Positions 55,858-64,000 of a stretch of 64,000 nucleotides of DNA are shown here, in pieces (positions within the stretch are counted from its first letter, which is position 1; each line of letters opens with the position of its first letter). This DNA is from Sandaracinobacteroides sayramensis (lineage in GTDB: Bacteria; Pseudomonadota; Alphaproteobacteria; Sphingomonadales; Sphingomonadaceae), in contig NZ_JAKLSQ010000010.1 in NCBI RefSeq assembly GCF_022014495.1, forward strand, positions 186,832-250,831, written 5' to 3'. A model generated the notes under the pieces. That model was not told where the DNA came from. It made no database searches and saw nothing but the letters and a program-made list of their open reading frames with translations. The position numbers and the translations under genes are program-made.

Positions 55858-56313
55858 ATGCAGTATGACGACGCCTCCTGGCATTACGGCGGGGATTTCC
55901 CCGCCGGCCTGCCGCAGGCGGCTGCCGCGACGCATATCGCGATGTTCATGGGCTGGATGCTGTTGAACGGCCAGGGCTCGGGAAACCATGGACAGGCTGT
56001 GGAGGCGCTGCGACGGCGGGAGATTACGCCGGGCGCTTGGTTCCTGATGAACTGCGACGAGAAATTGACGGACGAGGATCTGTCGGACGACGGCAATCGT
56101 TTCGCCGAAAGCTATTATCTTCACGACGAGGGCCGATTCGAGGCAGGCGAGGCTTCCTACCTTGTCGATTATATGGGCCTGTTTCCAGGCGCGGCGGAAG
56201 CCTATGCAGTGCCGGACGACTGGAGCAGCTACGATCGGCTGGCGCCGATCCTGGCGCATCGCTTCGCGCTCTGGCGTGGACTGCAACTGGGCATGGAAAA
56301 AGGCAGGGGTTGA
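55858..56313 (+). CDS. DUF7832-like protein
   Basis: 151 aa. It begins [38 protein letters not shown], a pattern I associate with a conserved family of unknown function (DUF7832). It is acidic, apparently cytosolic, with no membrane segment. It starts 3 bases after mmsA and ends 1 base before the enoyl-CoA hydratase, so it is in the operon, but its role in valine catabolism is not known. Confidence 0.7.
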   Translation: MQYDDASWHYGGDFPAGLPQAAAATHIAMFMGWMLLNGQGSGNHGQAVEALRRREITPGAWFLMNCDEKLTDEDLSDDGNRFAESYYLHDEGRFEAGEASYLVDYMGLFPGAAEAYAVPDDWSSYDRLAPILAHRFALWRGLQLGMEKGRG

Positions 56314-56314
56314 T

Positions 56315-57088
56315 ATGGCGTACGAGACTTTGCTGGTGGAACAGAAGGGCGCCGTCACGCTGGTGACGCTCAATCGCCCGCAGGCGCTGAACGCGCTCAA
56401 CAACCAGGTGCTGACGGATCTGCTGGCGACCTTCGCGGCGTTCGACACTGATCCGGGCCAGCGCTGCGCCGTGCTGACGGGCAGCGAAAAGGCCTTCGCC
56501 GCCGGCGCCGACATCAAGGAGATGCAGCCGCAGGGCATGGGCGACATGTTCGGTGATAATTATTTCACCGGCTATGAACTGCTGACCCGCACGCGTAAGC
56601 CGATCATCGCCGCCGTTTCCGGCTATGCCTTGGGCGGCGGCTGTGAACTGGCGATGATGTGCGACATCCTGATCGCCGCCGACACGGCGAAATTCGGCCA
56701 GCCGGAGATCAAGCTGGGCGTGACGCCGGGCATGGGCGGCTCGCAGCGCATGGCGCGCGCCATCGGCAAGGCGAAGACGATGGAGATGTGCCTGACCGGC
56801 CGGCTGATGGACGCGGCCGAAGCGGAGCGTTCGGGGTTGGTGGCGCGCGTGGTTCCCGCCGCCGATCTGCTGGCGGAAGCGCTGAAGCTGGCGGACAGCA
56901 TCGCCGCCATGCCGCCTCTTGCCGCTCTGGCGGTGAAAGAACAGGTGAATATCGCCTTCGAAACCACGCTTTCGCAAGGAATTCTATTCGAGCGCCGGCT
57001 GTTCCACGGGCTGTTCGGAACGGCGGATCAGAAGGAAGGCATGGCTGCCTTCGTCGAGAAGCGGCCCGGAAAGTGGGTGGGAAAATGA
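56315..57088 (+). CDS. Enoyl-CoA hydratase/isomerase (crotonase family)
   Basis: 257 aa from ATG 56315. Crotonase fold: [11 protein letters not shown], the oxyanion loop [11 protein letters not shown] and [18 protein letters not shown], and both catalytic glutamate regions in [20 protein letters not shown]. It should hydrate methacrylyl-CoA or a related enoyl-CoA in this operon; 3-hydroxyisobutyryl-CoA hydrolases are in the same superfamily but are longer. Overlaps mmsB by 4 bases. Confidence 0.93.
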   Translation: MAYETLLVEQKGAVTLVTLNRPQALNALNNQVLTDLLATFAAFDTDPGQRCAVLTGSEKAFAAGADIKEMQPQGMGDMFGDNYFTGYELLTRTRKPIIAAVSGYALGGGCELAMMCDILIAADTAKFGQPEIKLGVTPGMGGSQRMARAIGKAKTMEMCLTGRLMDAAEAERSGLVARVVPAADLLAEALKLADSIAAMPPLAALAVKEQVNIAFETTLSQGILFERRLFHGLFGTADQKEGMAAFVEKRPGKWVGK

Positions 57089-57966
57089 CGACAGTCGCCT
57101 TCATCGGTCTCGGCAACATGGGCGGCGGCATGGCCGCCAATCTTGCCGCAAAGGGCTTTGCGGTTCGCGCTTTCGACCTTTCGGCGGATGCCCTGGACAA
57201 GGCCGTGAAGGCGGGCTGCATCGCGGCTGCGAGCGCGGCCGAAGCCGTGGCTGGCGCGGATGTGGTGGTGACCATGCTGCCGGCCGGCACGCATGTGGCC
57301 GGGGTTTATCGCGATTCCGCATTCGGAGCCTTGCCGAAGGGCACGCTTCTGATCGACTGCTCGACGATCGATGTGGCGACGGCCAAGGCGCTGGGCGCCG
57401 AAGCGGAAGTTGCCGGGCTGCTGGCGGTGGATGCCCCGGTCTCCGGTGGGATAGCGGCCGCAAATGCGGGAACGCTGACCTTCATGGTGGGCGGCACGGA
57501 CGAAGGGTTCGCGCGTGCGAAACCGGTTCTAGAGGCCATGGGGAAGGCCGTGATCCACGCCGGCGCGAGCGGGGCGGGGCAGACGGCCAAGATCTGCAAC
57601 AACATGCTGCTTGGCGCCTCCATGGTGGCAACGGCGGAAGCGTTCGTTCTGGCGCAGAAACTGGGGCTGGATCCGCAGCGTTTCTATGATATCGCCTCGG
57701 TTTCGTCCGGCCAGAACTGGGCGATGACGAGTTACTGCCCGCTGCCCAGCGTGGGGCCGGACAGTCCGGCCGATCGCGATTATCGGGGGGGGTTTGCGGT
57801 TGCGCTGATGCTGAAGGATCTGCGGCTTGCAGCGGAAGCAGCCGAAGGCGCAGATGCGCAGACACCTATGGGGGCGAAAGCGCTGGAGCTTTATGAAGCC
57901 TTTGCCGCGCAGGGGCAGGGCGAGATGGACTTTTCGGCGATCATCCGGTCGCTCGGTCCGCGCTGA
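57085..57966 (+). CDS. mmsB: 3-hydroxyisobutyrate dehydrogenase
   Basis: 293 aa from ATG 57085 (overlaps the preceding stop). N-terminal Rossmann motif [16 protein letters not shown], substrate-binding [22 protein letters not shown] and the catalytic lysine in [13 protein letters not shown]. It oxidises 3-hydroxyisobutyrate to methylmalonate semialdehyde, the MmsA substrate, completing the module. Confidence 0.94.
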   Translation: MTTVAFIGLGNMGGGMAANLAAKGFAVRAFDLSADALDKAVKAGCIAAASAAEAVAGADVVVTMLPAGTHVAGVYRDSAFGALPKGTLLIDCSTIDVATAKALGAEAEVAGLLAVDAPVSGGIAAANAGTLTFMVGGTDEGFARAKPVLEAMGKAVIHAGASGAGQTAKICNNMLLGASMVATAEAFVLAQKLGLDPQRFYDIASVSSGQNWAMTSYCPLPSVGPDSPADRDYRGGFAVALMLKDLRLAAEAAEGADAQTPMGAKALELYEAFAAQGQGEMDFSAIIRSLGPR

Positions 57967-58029
57967 CGGCCTTGGTTGGAACTGATCTCGCGCTTGTTGC
58001 GAAAGGAAAGCTATACTAGATCGGAATCC

Positions 58030-59118
58030 ATGCATATTCCTCTCGTCAAGGTCGGCATGGCCGACTCTGCTCTTTTGATGCCGGCGCTACAGGCAACATT
58101 GGCGAGCGGGCAGATCGGCGAAGGTGAGCAGGTGCGCGAATTCGAACTCGCCTTTGCCGCGGCCTTCGGGCTTCCGCACGCCCTGGCCATGAGCAGCGGC
58201 ACGGCCGCCTTGCATGCGAGCCTGCACCTCGCCGGAGTCGGGCCGGGGGATGAAGTGATTTCCACGGCGATGACGGCGGAGCCGACCAACATCGCCATCC
58301 TGCACGCTGGCGGACGGCCGGTTTTTGCCGATGTCGATCCGGCGAACGGCAATCTAGATCCCGCTTCGGTGGAGGCGTCGATTACGCCGCGCACGCGGGC
58401 CATCCTGCTGGTGCATTATGCGGGATACCCCGTGGCGATGGAAGCGATGCTAGAAGTGGCGCGGCGGTACGGCCTGCCTCTTATCGAGGATTGCGCGCAT
58501 GCGCTGGGCGCGCATTATCGCGGCGCGCCGGTGGGAACAATGGGAGATTTTGCCATCTTCTCCTTCCAGGCCATCAAGCATCTCACCACCGGAGACGGTG
58601 GGGTGCTTGTCTGCCGGGATGAAGCAAGGCTGGCCGAGGCGCGGCGATTCCGCTGGTTCGGGCTGGAGCGCGGCGTAGATCGGACGCATACGAACATCGG
58701 CGCGGTCGGCTACAAATATAATATGAACAACATCAACGCCACCATCGGCCTCGTGCAGTTGCAGAGCGTGCGCGAGCGGTTGCAGCGGCATATCGCGAAC
58801 GGCCGGTGGTTCGACCGCGAACTTGCCGGGATCGGCGGCCTCGGCCCCGCAGCCTGTGACAGCGGCGCCGAACCCAGCTACTGGCTCTATACCTTGCTGG
58901 CTGACGACTGGGCCGATGTCGTTTCTCGCCTGGCGGAGCTAAAGGTCCAGGCTTCCAAGCTGCACCGGCGCAACGATGCCCATGAAGTGTTCGCGTCATC
59001 GCGCCGGCCGCTGCCGGGGCTTGACCGCTTCTACGATAGGCTGGTGCATCTGCCGTGCGGTTGGTGGGTTGACGATGAGACGCGTGAACGTGTCGCGGAC
59101 AGTTTGCGGAAGGGCTAG
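58030..59118 (+). CDS. DegT/DnrJ/EryC1/StrS aminotransferase
   Basis: 362 aa from ATG 58030. PLP fold type I sugar aminotransferase with all hallmarks: phosphate-binding SSGTAALHAS (residues 55-64), IEDCAHALGA with Asp154 and His157, and the Schiff-base Lys183 in FSFQAIKHLTTGDGG. It should aminate a keto-sugar nucleotide for a surface glycan. A TATACT box lies only 13 bases before the ATG, suggesting a very short or absent leader. It is the first gene of the polysaccharide operon, followed 2 bases later by a paralogue that lacks the lysine. Confidence 0.92.
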   Translation: MHIPLVKVGMADSALLMPALQATLASGQIGEGEQVREFELAFAAAFGLPHALAMSSGTAALHASLHLAGVGPGDEVISTAMTAEPTNIAILHAGGRPVFADVDPANGNLDPASVEASITPRTRAILLVHYAGYPVAMEAMLEVARRYGLPLIEDCAHALGAHYRGAPVGTMGDFAIFSFQAIKHLTTGDGGVLVCRDEARLAEARRFRWFGLERGVDRTHTNIGAVGYKYNMNNINATIGLVQLQSVRERLQRHIANGRWFDRELAGIGGLGPAACDSGAEPSYWLYTLLADDWADVVSRLAELKVQASKLHRRNDAHEVFASSRRPLPGLDRFYDRLVHLPCGWWVDDETRERVADSLRKG

Positions 59119-59120
59119 GA

Positions 59121-60242
59121 ATGCGCATGTACAGCCTGTTCGGTGTTTACCATGACGAGGCGCTCGAACGCGTGGCCGTCGAAGTGCTGCGCTCAGGGCA
59201 GATTGCATCCGGCCCCTATGTCGAGCGCTTCCGCGCGGCCTTTGCGGAAATGGTCGGCAATCCTCACACCGTGACGGTGAACGACATGTCGAACGCCATG
59301 GTGATCGCCATGCGGCTGGCGGGCGTGACGAGAGACTGCGAAGTCATCACTTCGCCTTTCTCCTGCCTGTCTACGAACGCGCCGCTCGGTCTTTCCGGCG
59401 CGACGATCCGTTGGGCGGATATCGACCCGGAGACCGGCTCCCTCAGCGTCGACAGCGTGGAGCGCCTTATCAATGCCAGGACTCGGGCAGTGGTGCTCTA
59501 TCATGTGGCGGGCTACCCCGGGCCGGCCTGCGAGCTTGCGCATCTGTGCCGCGAGCGCGGGATCGTGCTGATTGAGGATTGCGACAATGCGCTGGGGGCA
59601 ACCCTAGACGGCACGCAGCTCGGCCAGTTCGGCGATTACGCCGTCTATTCCTTCTATCCGAACCGGCAGATCAATGCCATCGATGGCGGCGCCCTTTCTG
59701 TGCGGACGGAGGACGAATTCGACCGGGCCATGCGTCTGCGCAAATATGGGATCGATCCGCTGCGCTTCCGCGATCGGCTGGGCGAGATCGACCCAGAAAT
59801 CGACGTGCCGGAACTTGGTTGGGCGGCGCTGCTCAGCAATCTTTCCTCGGCGATCGGCTGGGTGCAGATGGAGGGCGTGCCCGGTCGGCTGGCGGCGACG
59901 CGTGCCAATGCAGAGCGGCTGCGCGGGCATCTGCGCGGCGTGCCGGGACTGAAGCTGGTGGAGCCGATCGCCGGGGGCGATCCGGCCTGGTGGGCGGTGC
60001 TGGCCCGTTCCGAAAATAGCGAAGCGCTGCTTCGGCAGTTGAAGGCGAGCGGCGTGAACGCCTCGCGGCTACATTACCGCAATGACGGCTACAGCGGCTT
60101 CCGGGCTATCGCTTCCGAGGTGCCGGGCGTGGACAGGTTCATGGCCGAGGTCGTGGCCCTGCCGTGTGGCTGGTGGCTGGCGCCGGAGCAAATCGACAGG
60201 ATCGCCGACATCGTAAAAGCCGCGATTCCCGTTCCGGCGTGA
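59121..60242 (+). CDS. DegT/StrS-family protein lacking the PLP lysine
   Basis: 373 aa. Its fold matches the preceding aminotransferase along the whole length and they share the C-terminal pattern HxRND...LPCGWW. The catalytic positions differ: the Schiff-base lysine is Arg182 (SFYPNRQINAIDGG), the phosphate loop is VNDMSNAM instead of SSGTAAL, and the His after the conserved Asp153 is Asn156. It therefore should not bind PLP through a lysine. It may be a non-catalytic partner of the upstream enzyme or have another reaction. Coupled to the flippase gene by a GTGA overlap. Confidence 0.9.
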   Translation: MRMYSLFGVYHDEALERVAVEVLRSGQIASGPYVERFRAAFAEMVGNPHTVTVNDMSNAMVIAMRLAGVTRDCEVITSPFSCLSTNAPLGLSGATIRWADIDPETGSLSVDSVERLINARTRAVVLYHVAGYPGPACELAHLCRERGIVLIEDCDNALGATLDGTQLGQFGDYAVYSFYPNRQINAIDGGALSVRTEDEFDRAMRLRKYGIDPLRFRDRLGEIDPEIDVPELGWAALLSNLSSAIGWVQMEGVPGRLAATRANAERLRGHLRGVPGLKLVEPIAGGDPAWWAVLARSENSEALLRQLKASGVNASRLHYRNDGYSGFRAIASEVPGVDRFMAEVVALPCGWWLAPEQIDRIADIVKAAIPVPA

Positions 60243-61747
60243 ACGCGCCCGGCACGGAAGCCAAGGACGGTTTCGCCAGAAAAAGCTTTGCCGATCTCGC
60301 GGCCCTGTTTGCTGGCCGGGTGGGCGGGCTTTTGCTAAACCTGCTGTTCCTGCCGCTTTACGACCATCTGCTCGGGCCTGCCGCTTTCGGCGCGGTCGCC
60401 ATGGTACTGGCGTTCCAATCCTTCTTTCTGGTGTTTGATTTCGGGCTGGCTATCCTGCTTGGAACGGACGTTGCCGCCGCCGGGCAGGACAGGATCACCC
60501 GCAGCCGCTGCGCGGCCCAATGGCGGTGCATGCTGGCGCTCGCACTGGGGGCGGGGCTGGCGGCGGCCGTGCTGCTTTTCATGGCGGGGCAGTTTTTCGC
60601 ATTAGATGGCTTCCGCCCGGCCGATCTGTCCACCACCGCCCTACTGATAGCCGGAGCGATCGCTGCCAACGCCGGGCAGGCCGCGCTGATTGCCGACCAT
60701 GCCGCCCGCGCCGCGAGCTCGCTCCAGTTCGCGGGCGCCTTGCTGCGCGGCCTGTTCGCATGGCTGGTCCTGCAATTTGTTGCGCCGGGCATCAGCGGCT
60801 TCCTGCTTTCGCAACTACTGGTTCTGGCCATGCACCTGCTGCTGCTGGACCGGCTTCTGCTTCGCCGACTGGGGCCGGCGGCATCGGGGTTCTGGCGCCC
60901 GGCCGAAATCCATCGCCTGTGGGAGCGGGCCAGGCCGCTGATCGCTTATAGCCTGGCAGGCGCGATGGCGATGCAGATAGACAAGCCGCTCGTCGCCGCT
61001 TTCTTCTCGCTGGAAATCGCCGGGCGCTGGTTCCTGGCCGTCACCTATGCCCTTACCCCTATCGCGCTGCTGGCCGGGCCGCTGCATCAATTCTTCTACC
61101 CGCGCCTGGTGCAGGCGGCGCATGACCCTGAAGCGGCTCTGGGGCTCGGCCGGCTGTTCCAGGCGGCCACGGTCCTGGCGGTTACCGCGCCTGGCCTGGT
61201 GCTGGCGACTGAGGCGCCGCTGCTGATTCGCCTGTGGTTGCCGCATGCGGAGGATTCCCGAACGATCGCGGCCATGGCCATGCCCATTGTGGCCGCCACA
61301 ACGGTTGGGGCAATGGGCTATCTGCCGACCGCCTGGCTAGTCGGAACGGGGGACCGCGCATGGATCGCGCGCTTGTCCTGGCTGCTTCTGCTTCTGCTGC
61401 TGACAGGGCTTCTGCTGGCAGGCGCTGAAGGGAGCATGCCGAGCTTCGTCGCAGCCTATTGCGCTTTCCACCTGCTCGGCTGCGGGCTCCTGTGGCGAAG
61501 GATGCTTCGCAACTGGCCTGCGGCGCGCAGCCGTTCACTGCTTTTCGATTGCTGGCTGCTGCCGGCCATCCTTCTTTCCGCTGCGCTCGGGCTGATCCTC
61601 TGGGCGCTGCAAGCCATGAACCTGCCGGATCCCGCTCGACTGTTCGTCCTGGCCGCTGCGGGAGGAGGGTTGACGCTGCCGGTTGCCTGGCGCTTGTGGC
61701 TTCGTTACGGCAATGGCCTGCGGATGGCTCCCCTCAAGACTGATTGA
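60239..61747 (+). CDS. Polysaccharide flippase (Wzx/MOP family)
   Basis: 502 aa from the GTG at 60239 that overlaps the upstream stop. Roughly 12-14 hydrophobic segments; the N-terminal SFADLAALFAGRVGGLLLNLLFLPLYDHLLGPAAFGAVAM is the usual start of O-antigen/polysaccharide flippases. It should move a lipid-linked glycan to the periplasm. Wzx sequences are poorly conserved, so the class is safe but the substrate is not known. Confidence 0.88.
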   Translation: MNAPGTEAKDGFARKSFADLAALFAGRVGGLLLNLLFLPLYDHLLGPAAFGAVAMVLAFQSFFLVFDFGLAILLGTDVAAAGQDRITRSRCAAQWRCMLALALGAGLAAAVLLFMAGQFFALDGFRPADLSTTALLIAGAIAANAGQAALIADHAARAASSLQFAGALLRGLFAWLVLQFVAPGISGFLLSQLLVLAMHLLLLDRLLLRRLGPAASGFWRPAEIHRLWERARPLIAYSLAGAMAMQIDKPLVAAFFSLEIAGRWFLAVTYALTPIALLAGPLHQFFYPRLVQAAHDPEAALGLGRLFQAATVLAVTAPGLVLATEAPLLIRLWLPHAEDSRTIAAMAMPIVAATTVGAMGYLPTAWLVGTGDRAWIARLSWLLLLLLLTGLLLAGAEGSMPSFVAAYCAFHLLGCGLLWRRMLRNWPAARSRSLLFDCWLLPAILLSAALGLILWALQAMNLPDPARLFVLAAAGGGLTLPVAWRLWLRYGNGLRMAPLKTD

Positions 61748-62931
61748 CGACAGTGCCCCAGCTTTCCATTCTGATACCCACGGCCGATCGGCAGGATTAT
61801 GCCGTCTCCTCGGTAGCTGCCGTGGCGATCGCCTGCCCCGATGCGGAAATCGTGGTGAGCGACACGAGCGCCGAGGAGGGGCTGGAGGCCCGATTGATGG
61901 TCGGGCCGGGCGCCCGGCAATTGCGCTATCTGCGGCCGGGGGCCGGCATCGACGTCGTGTCCAATTTCAACCGGGCCGCCGAAGCCTCCACGGGCCGCTG
62001 GCTGATGTTCATTGGAGATGACGATGGTGTCGGCCCCGGAATCCGCTCGGTGGTGGATTGGGCGGAGCGGCGGCAGGTGGATGCAGTGGTTTCCTATGGG
62101 CCGCGATTTCATGCCATCTATTATTGGCCGGGCGTGACGTCGCGCTATTTCGGCGATGGATATGCCGCACGGCTGATCGTCAACCGTTGCAGCGGCAAGG
62201 CGCGGATGCTGGACGCCAGGGCTGCCATGCTGGCAGCGCTAAGGGATTTAGGTTCGGGCCTGGGCTGGATGCCGAGGGCCTATCATGGCCTTGTTTCGCG
62301 TGACGTGGTCGACCGCATCGTCGAAAAACATGGTGCGCTGTTCGGGGGCGTAAGCCCCGACATCTACAGCGCCACCATGATTTCCGAAATGGCGCGCAAG
62401 CCGGCGGTGGTGGAATGGCCCTTCGTCCTGCCCGGCGCTTCGCCGAAAAGCACGGCAGGACTGGGGGCAGCGCAGACCGACCGCTCCAGCTTGTGGAACA
62501 ATCCGCATATTGCCCCTTTCCGCAATCTGACATGGGATCCGCTGATCCCCGAATTCTACAGCCCCACCGTGGTCTGGGCCTATAGCTTCAAGAAAGCGGT
62601 GGACGCCACGGGCGATCCGTCGCTGGTTCCGAATCTGGCCCGGCTTTATGCCCGCTCTTTGCTGCACAACCGGGCCTATGCCGGCGCGACCTTGAACGCG
62701 ATGGAAGTCTGGGGCGAGAAGATCGGCTGGCTGCCGGCGCGGGCGCAGGTGCTTGGGGAACTGATGGGCGAGGGCCTGCGTTTCACGGGCAAGGCCATGC
62801 GCCGCCTGGCCCGGCCGACGGCGCAAGGCGCGGCGTTGCAGGTGGTGCCCGGATTGCCGAATGTGGAGCAGGCGTATCGGGCGCTGGAAAATATCTGCCG
62901 GGATATCGGGAGCCTCAGCCTTGACGACTGA
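61744..62931 (+). CDS. GT2-like glycosyltransferase
   Basis: 395 aa with a TTG start at 61744 overlapping the flippase stop (GTG 61753 is the alternative). The N-terminus has the GT-A pattern QLSILIPTADRQDYAVSSV and the DxD-like IGDDDGVGPG. The C-terminal half (from about residue 110) is unlike well-known families. It probably adds a sugar to the surface glycan. Confidence 0.82.
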   Translation: MTTVPQLSILIPTADRQDYAVSSVAAVAIACPDAEIVVSDTSAEEGLEARLMVGPGARQLRYLRPGAGIDVVSNFNRAAEASTGRWLMFIGDDDGVGPGIRSVVDWAERRQVDAVVSYGPRFHAIYYWPGVTSRYFGDGYAARLIVNRCSGKARMLDARAAMLAALRDLGSGLGWMPRAYHGLVSRDVVDRIVEKHGALFGGVSPDIYSATMISEMARKPAVVEWPFVLPGASPKSTAGLGAAQTDRSSLWNNPHIAPFRNLTWDPLIPEFYSPTVVWAYSFKKAVDATGDPSLVPNLARLYARSLLHNRAYAGATLNAMEVWGEKIGWLPARAQVLGELMGEGLRFTGKAMRRLARPTAQGAALQVVPGLPNVEQAYRALENICRDIGSLSLDD

Positions 62932-63367
62932 CGCCGCTGCCGGCCTTGAGGTTCGCGACTTCGTCGCCGCCGATCATCCGCAGGTGGTCGCGCTTCTCGC
63001 TGCCAATCTGTCGCCCTTCGAGCCGGGCACGGAGGAACTGCCCGTCATAGTTTCCGCTTTTCTAGAACAGGCGCATGTCGAAGCGGTGGTGGCGGTGTCG
63101 AGCGGTAGGATTGCAGGTTGCGCCTTCCTGTTCATCAACGAGACGGTCCGAGGGGGGAGGATCGGCCAGATCGAGGATGTCGCAGTAGATATGAATTGCC
63201 GGGGCACGGGGGTGGGCCGCGCGATGATCGCGCAACTGGTCGATCGCGCGAAAGCCCGTGGCTGCTATAAAATCATTCTTGCATGTAGCAGCAATAATGT
63301 CGCCTTCTATCAGAAGGCCGGCTTCACGGCCGATGGAACATCCATGTCCATTCTTATCCGTTCATGA
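62921..63367 (+). CDS. GNAT-family N-acetyltransferase
   Basis: 148 aa from the TTG at 62921, overlapping the glycosyltransferase end by 11 bases. GNAT motif A (IEDVAVDMNCRGTGVGRAMIAQLVDRAKARG, acetyl-CoA pyrophosphate loop R/Q-x-x-G-x-G/A as RGTGVG) and motif B (NNVAFYQKAGF) are clear. After the amino-sugar aminotransferase it is a good candidate to N-acetylate an amino sugar. Its 3' half is richer in A/T than the genes before it. Confidence 0.85.
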   Translation: MTTDAAAGLEVRDFVAADHPQVVALLAANLSPFEPGTEELPVIVSAFLEQAHVEAVVAVSSGRIAGCAFLFINETVRGGRIGQIEDVAVDMNCRGTGVGRAMIAQLVDRAKARGCYKIILACSSNNVAFYQKAGFTADGTSMSILIRS

Positions 63368-64000
63368 CTTTTCGTCCCAACATAGCCCAGTTGGATGGGC
63401 TTCGAGCCATCGCCATCCTGGCAGTGATGGTTTTCCATCTCGATATTTTTCCTATCGGCTGGATGGGCGTGCCGCTTTTTTTCGTTCTGTCGGGATATTT
63501 GATCACAGATATTCTCATATATCAGAAAGGAAGGGATATAGGATCTTATCTGAAGCGCTTCTATTGGCGAAGAACCATAAGAATATTCCCGCTTTATTAT
63601 GCCTATCTCGCGGTCAATGCTATTTTATCGCTGGCGGTGGGTCTTTCCCTTTCCGGATATGTCTGGTTTCTGCTTTATCTGGGAAACTACCGGATCGGTG
63701 CGCTGGCCCCAGAAGTGCCGGGTGGAATCATTGGCCATCTCTGGTCTCTGGCGATCGAGGAGCAATTCTATCTGATCTGGCCGTTTTTGCTTTTCTATGT
63801 GCGGCGGGTCTGGGTGGTGGCGCTGGTTGCGCTCATTGCCGCGCCGCTCATTCGAGAATGGATCCTGCAAGCGACGGGCAATCCCTATATGGCGATCCTC
63901 ACCCTGCCGTCGTGTATGGATATGCTGGCCGCCGGTGCACTGGTTGCCGTGGTGAAATCGGCCAAGGCGCATGTGGCGATGGCGCTTGCCGGCGCGGTCA
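63364..64000 (+). CDS. Acyltransferase family 3 (OafA-like), truncated by window edge
   Basis: The ATG at 63364 overlaps the GNAT stop (ATGA) and 212 codons are visible. It begins MTFRPNIAQLDGLRAIAILAVMVFH, then PLFFVLSGYLI and HLWSLAIEEQFYLIWP, the signatures of membrane O-acyltransferases of the OafA/YrhL type, with several membrane spans. It would O-acylate a polysaccharide. The first 300 bases are distinctly AT-rich for this genome. Confidence 0.92.
   Translation, partial: MTFRPNIAQLDGLRAIAILAVMVFHLDIFPIGWMGVPLFFVLSGYLITDILIYQKGRDIGSYLKRFYWRRTIRIFPLYYAYLAVNAILSLAVGLSLSGYVWFLLYLGNYRIGALAPEVPGGIIGHLWSLAIEEQFYLIWPFLLFYVRRVWVVALVALIAAPLIREWILQATGNPYMAILTLPSCMDMLAAGALVAVVKSAKAHVAMALAGAV

Overview
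The window reads as chromosomal DNA of a Sphingomonadales-like alphaproteobacterium. The support is high GC, a TonB-dependent receptor, two PEP-CTERM proteins with a C-terminal PEPxxWAML sequence, a split (circularly permuted) tmRNA, an F1-only ATP synthase operon (atpHAGDC), and the alphaproteobacterial pairing of a Tim44-like/mltA/smr operon with a divergent secB.

1-17.0 kb is an accessory catabolic island. The leftward genes encode an APH-like kinase, SDR, ACAD10/11-like dehydrogenase, MFS transporter, acyl-CoA synthetase and, from its own promoter, a TonB receptor. The rightward genes encode a fused CofG/CofH (FbiC-type) FO synthase with an NADPH:F420 reductase, then an aldehyde dehydrogenase, a cytochrome/PQQ dehydrogenase, an F420-type luciferase-like oxidoreductase and a Tat-exported SnoaL-like protein. 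Three intergenic promoter regions of the island each carry the palindrome TGCA-N6-TGCA, and one has a second near-match. I read the island as one regulon: uptake, alcohol-to-aldehyde-to-acid oxidation, CoA activation, side-chain removal through a phosphorylated hydroxyacyl-CoA, and an F420-dependent redox step. The substrate and the regulator are not identifiable here.

17.1-34.4 kb is the information-processing core: tRNA-Trp, secE, nusG, rplK, rplA, rplJ, rplL, rpoB, rpoC. It is interrupted twice. A PEP-CTERM gene and a divergent HTH-membrane-TPR gene lie between rplA and rplJ. A MITE-like element and a secreted VWA protein lie between rplL and rpoB. Each block has its own promoter, leader or terminator.

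34.6-41.2 kb holds a PEP-CTERM protein, a GT4 glycosyltransferase, the two-piece tmRNA gene followed by its proteolysis adaptor gene sspB, then fumC, gmk, a small exported protein and an exported methyltransferase. 41.2-46.2 kb is the leftward atpHAGDC operon, with a small ABM-fold monooxygenase-like gene between atpA and atpG. 46.6-49.1 kb is smr/mltA/Tim44-like; 49.3-53.3 kb is secB, murJ, trpS and a P1-family peptidase.

53.3-58.0 kb is a valine/methylmalonate-semialdehyde module: a LysR regulator divergent from mmsA, a DUF-type protein, an enoyl-CoA hydratase/isomerase and mmsB. From 58.0 kb to the edge is a surface-polysaccharide operon: two tandem DegT/StrS aminotransferase-family proteins (the second lacking the PLP lysine), a flippase, a glycosyltransferase, a GNAT and a truncated acyltransferase. 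These genes overlap and often use GTG or TTG starts, and the right end becomes visibly AT-richer.
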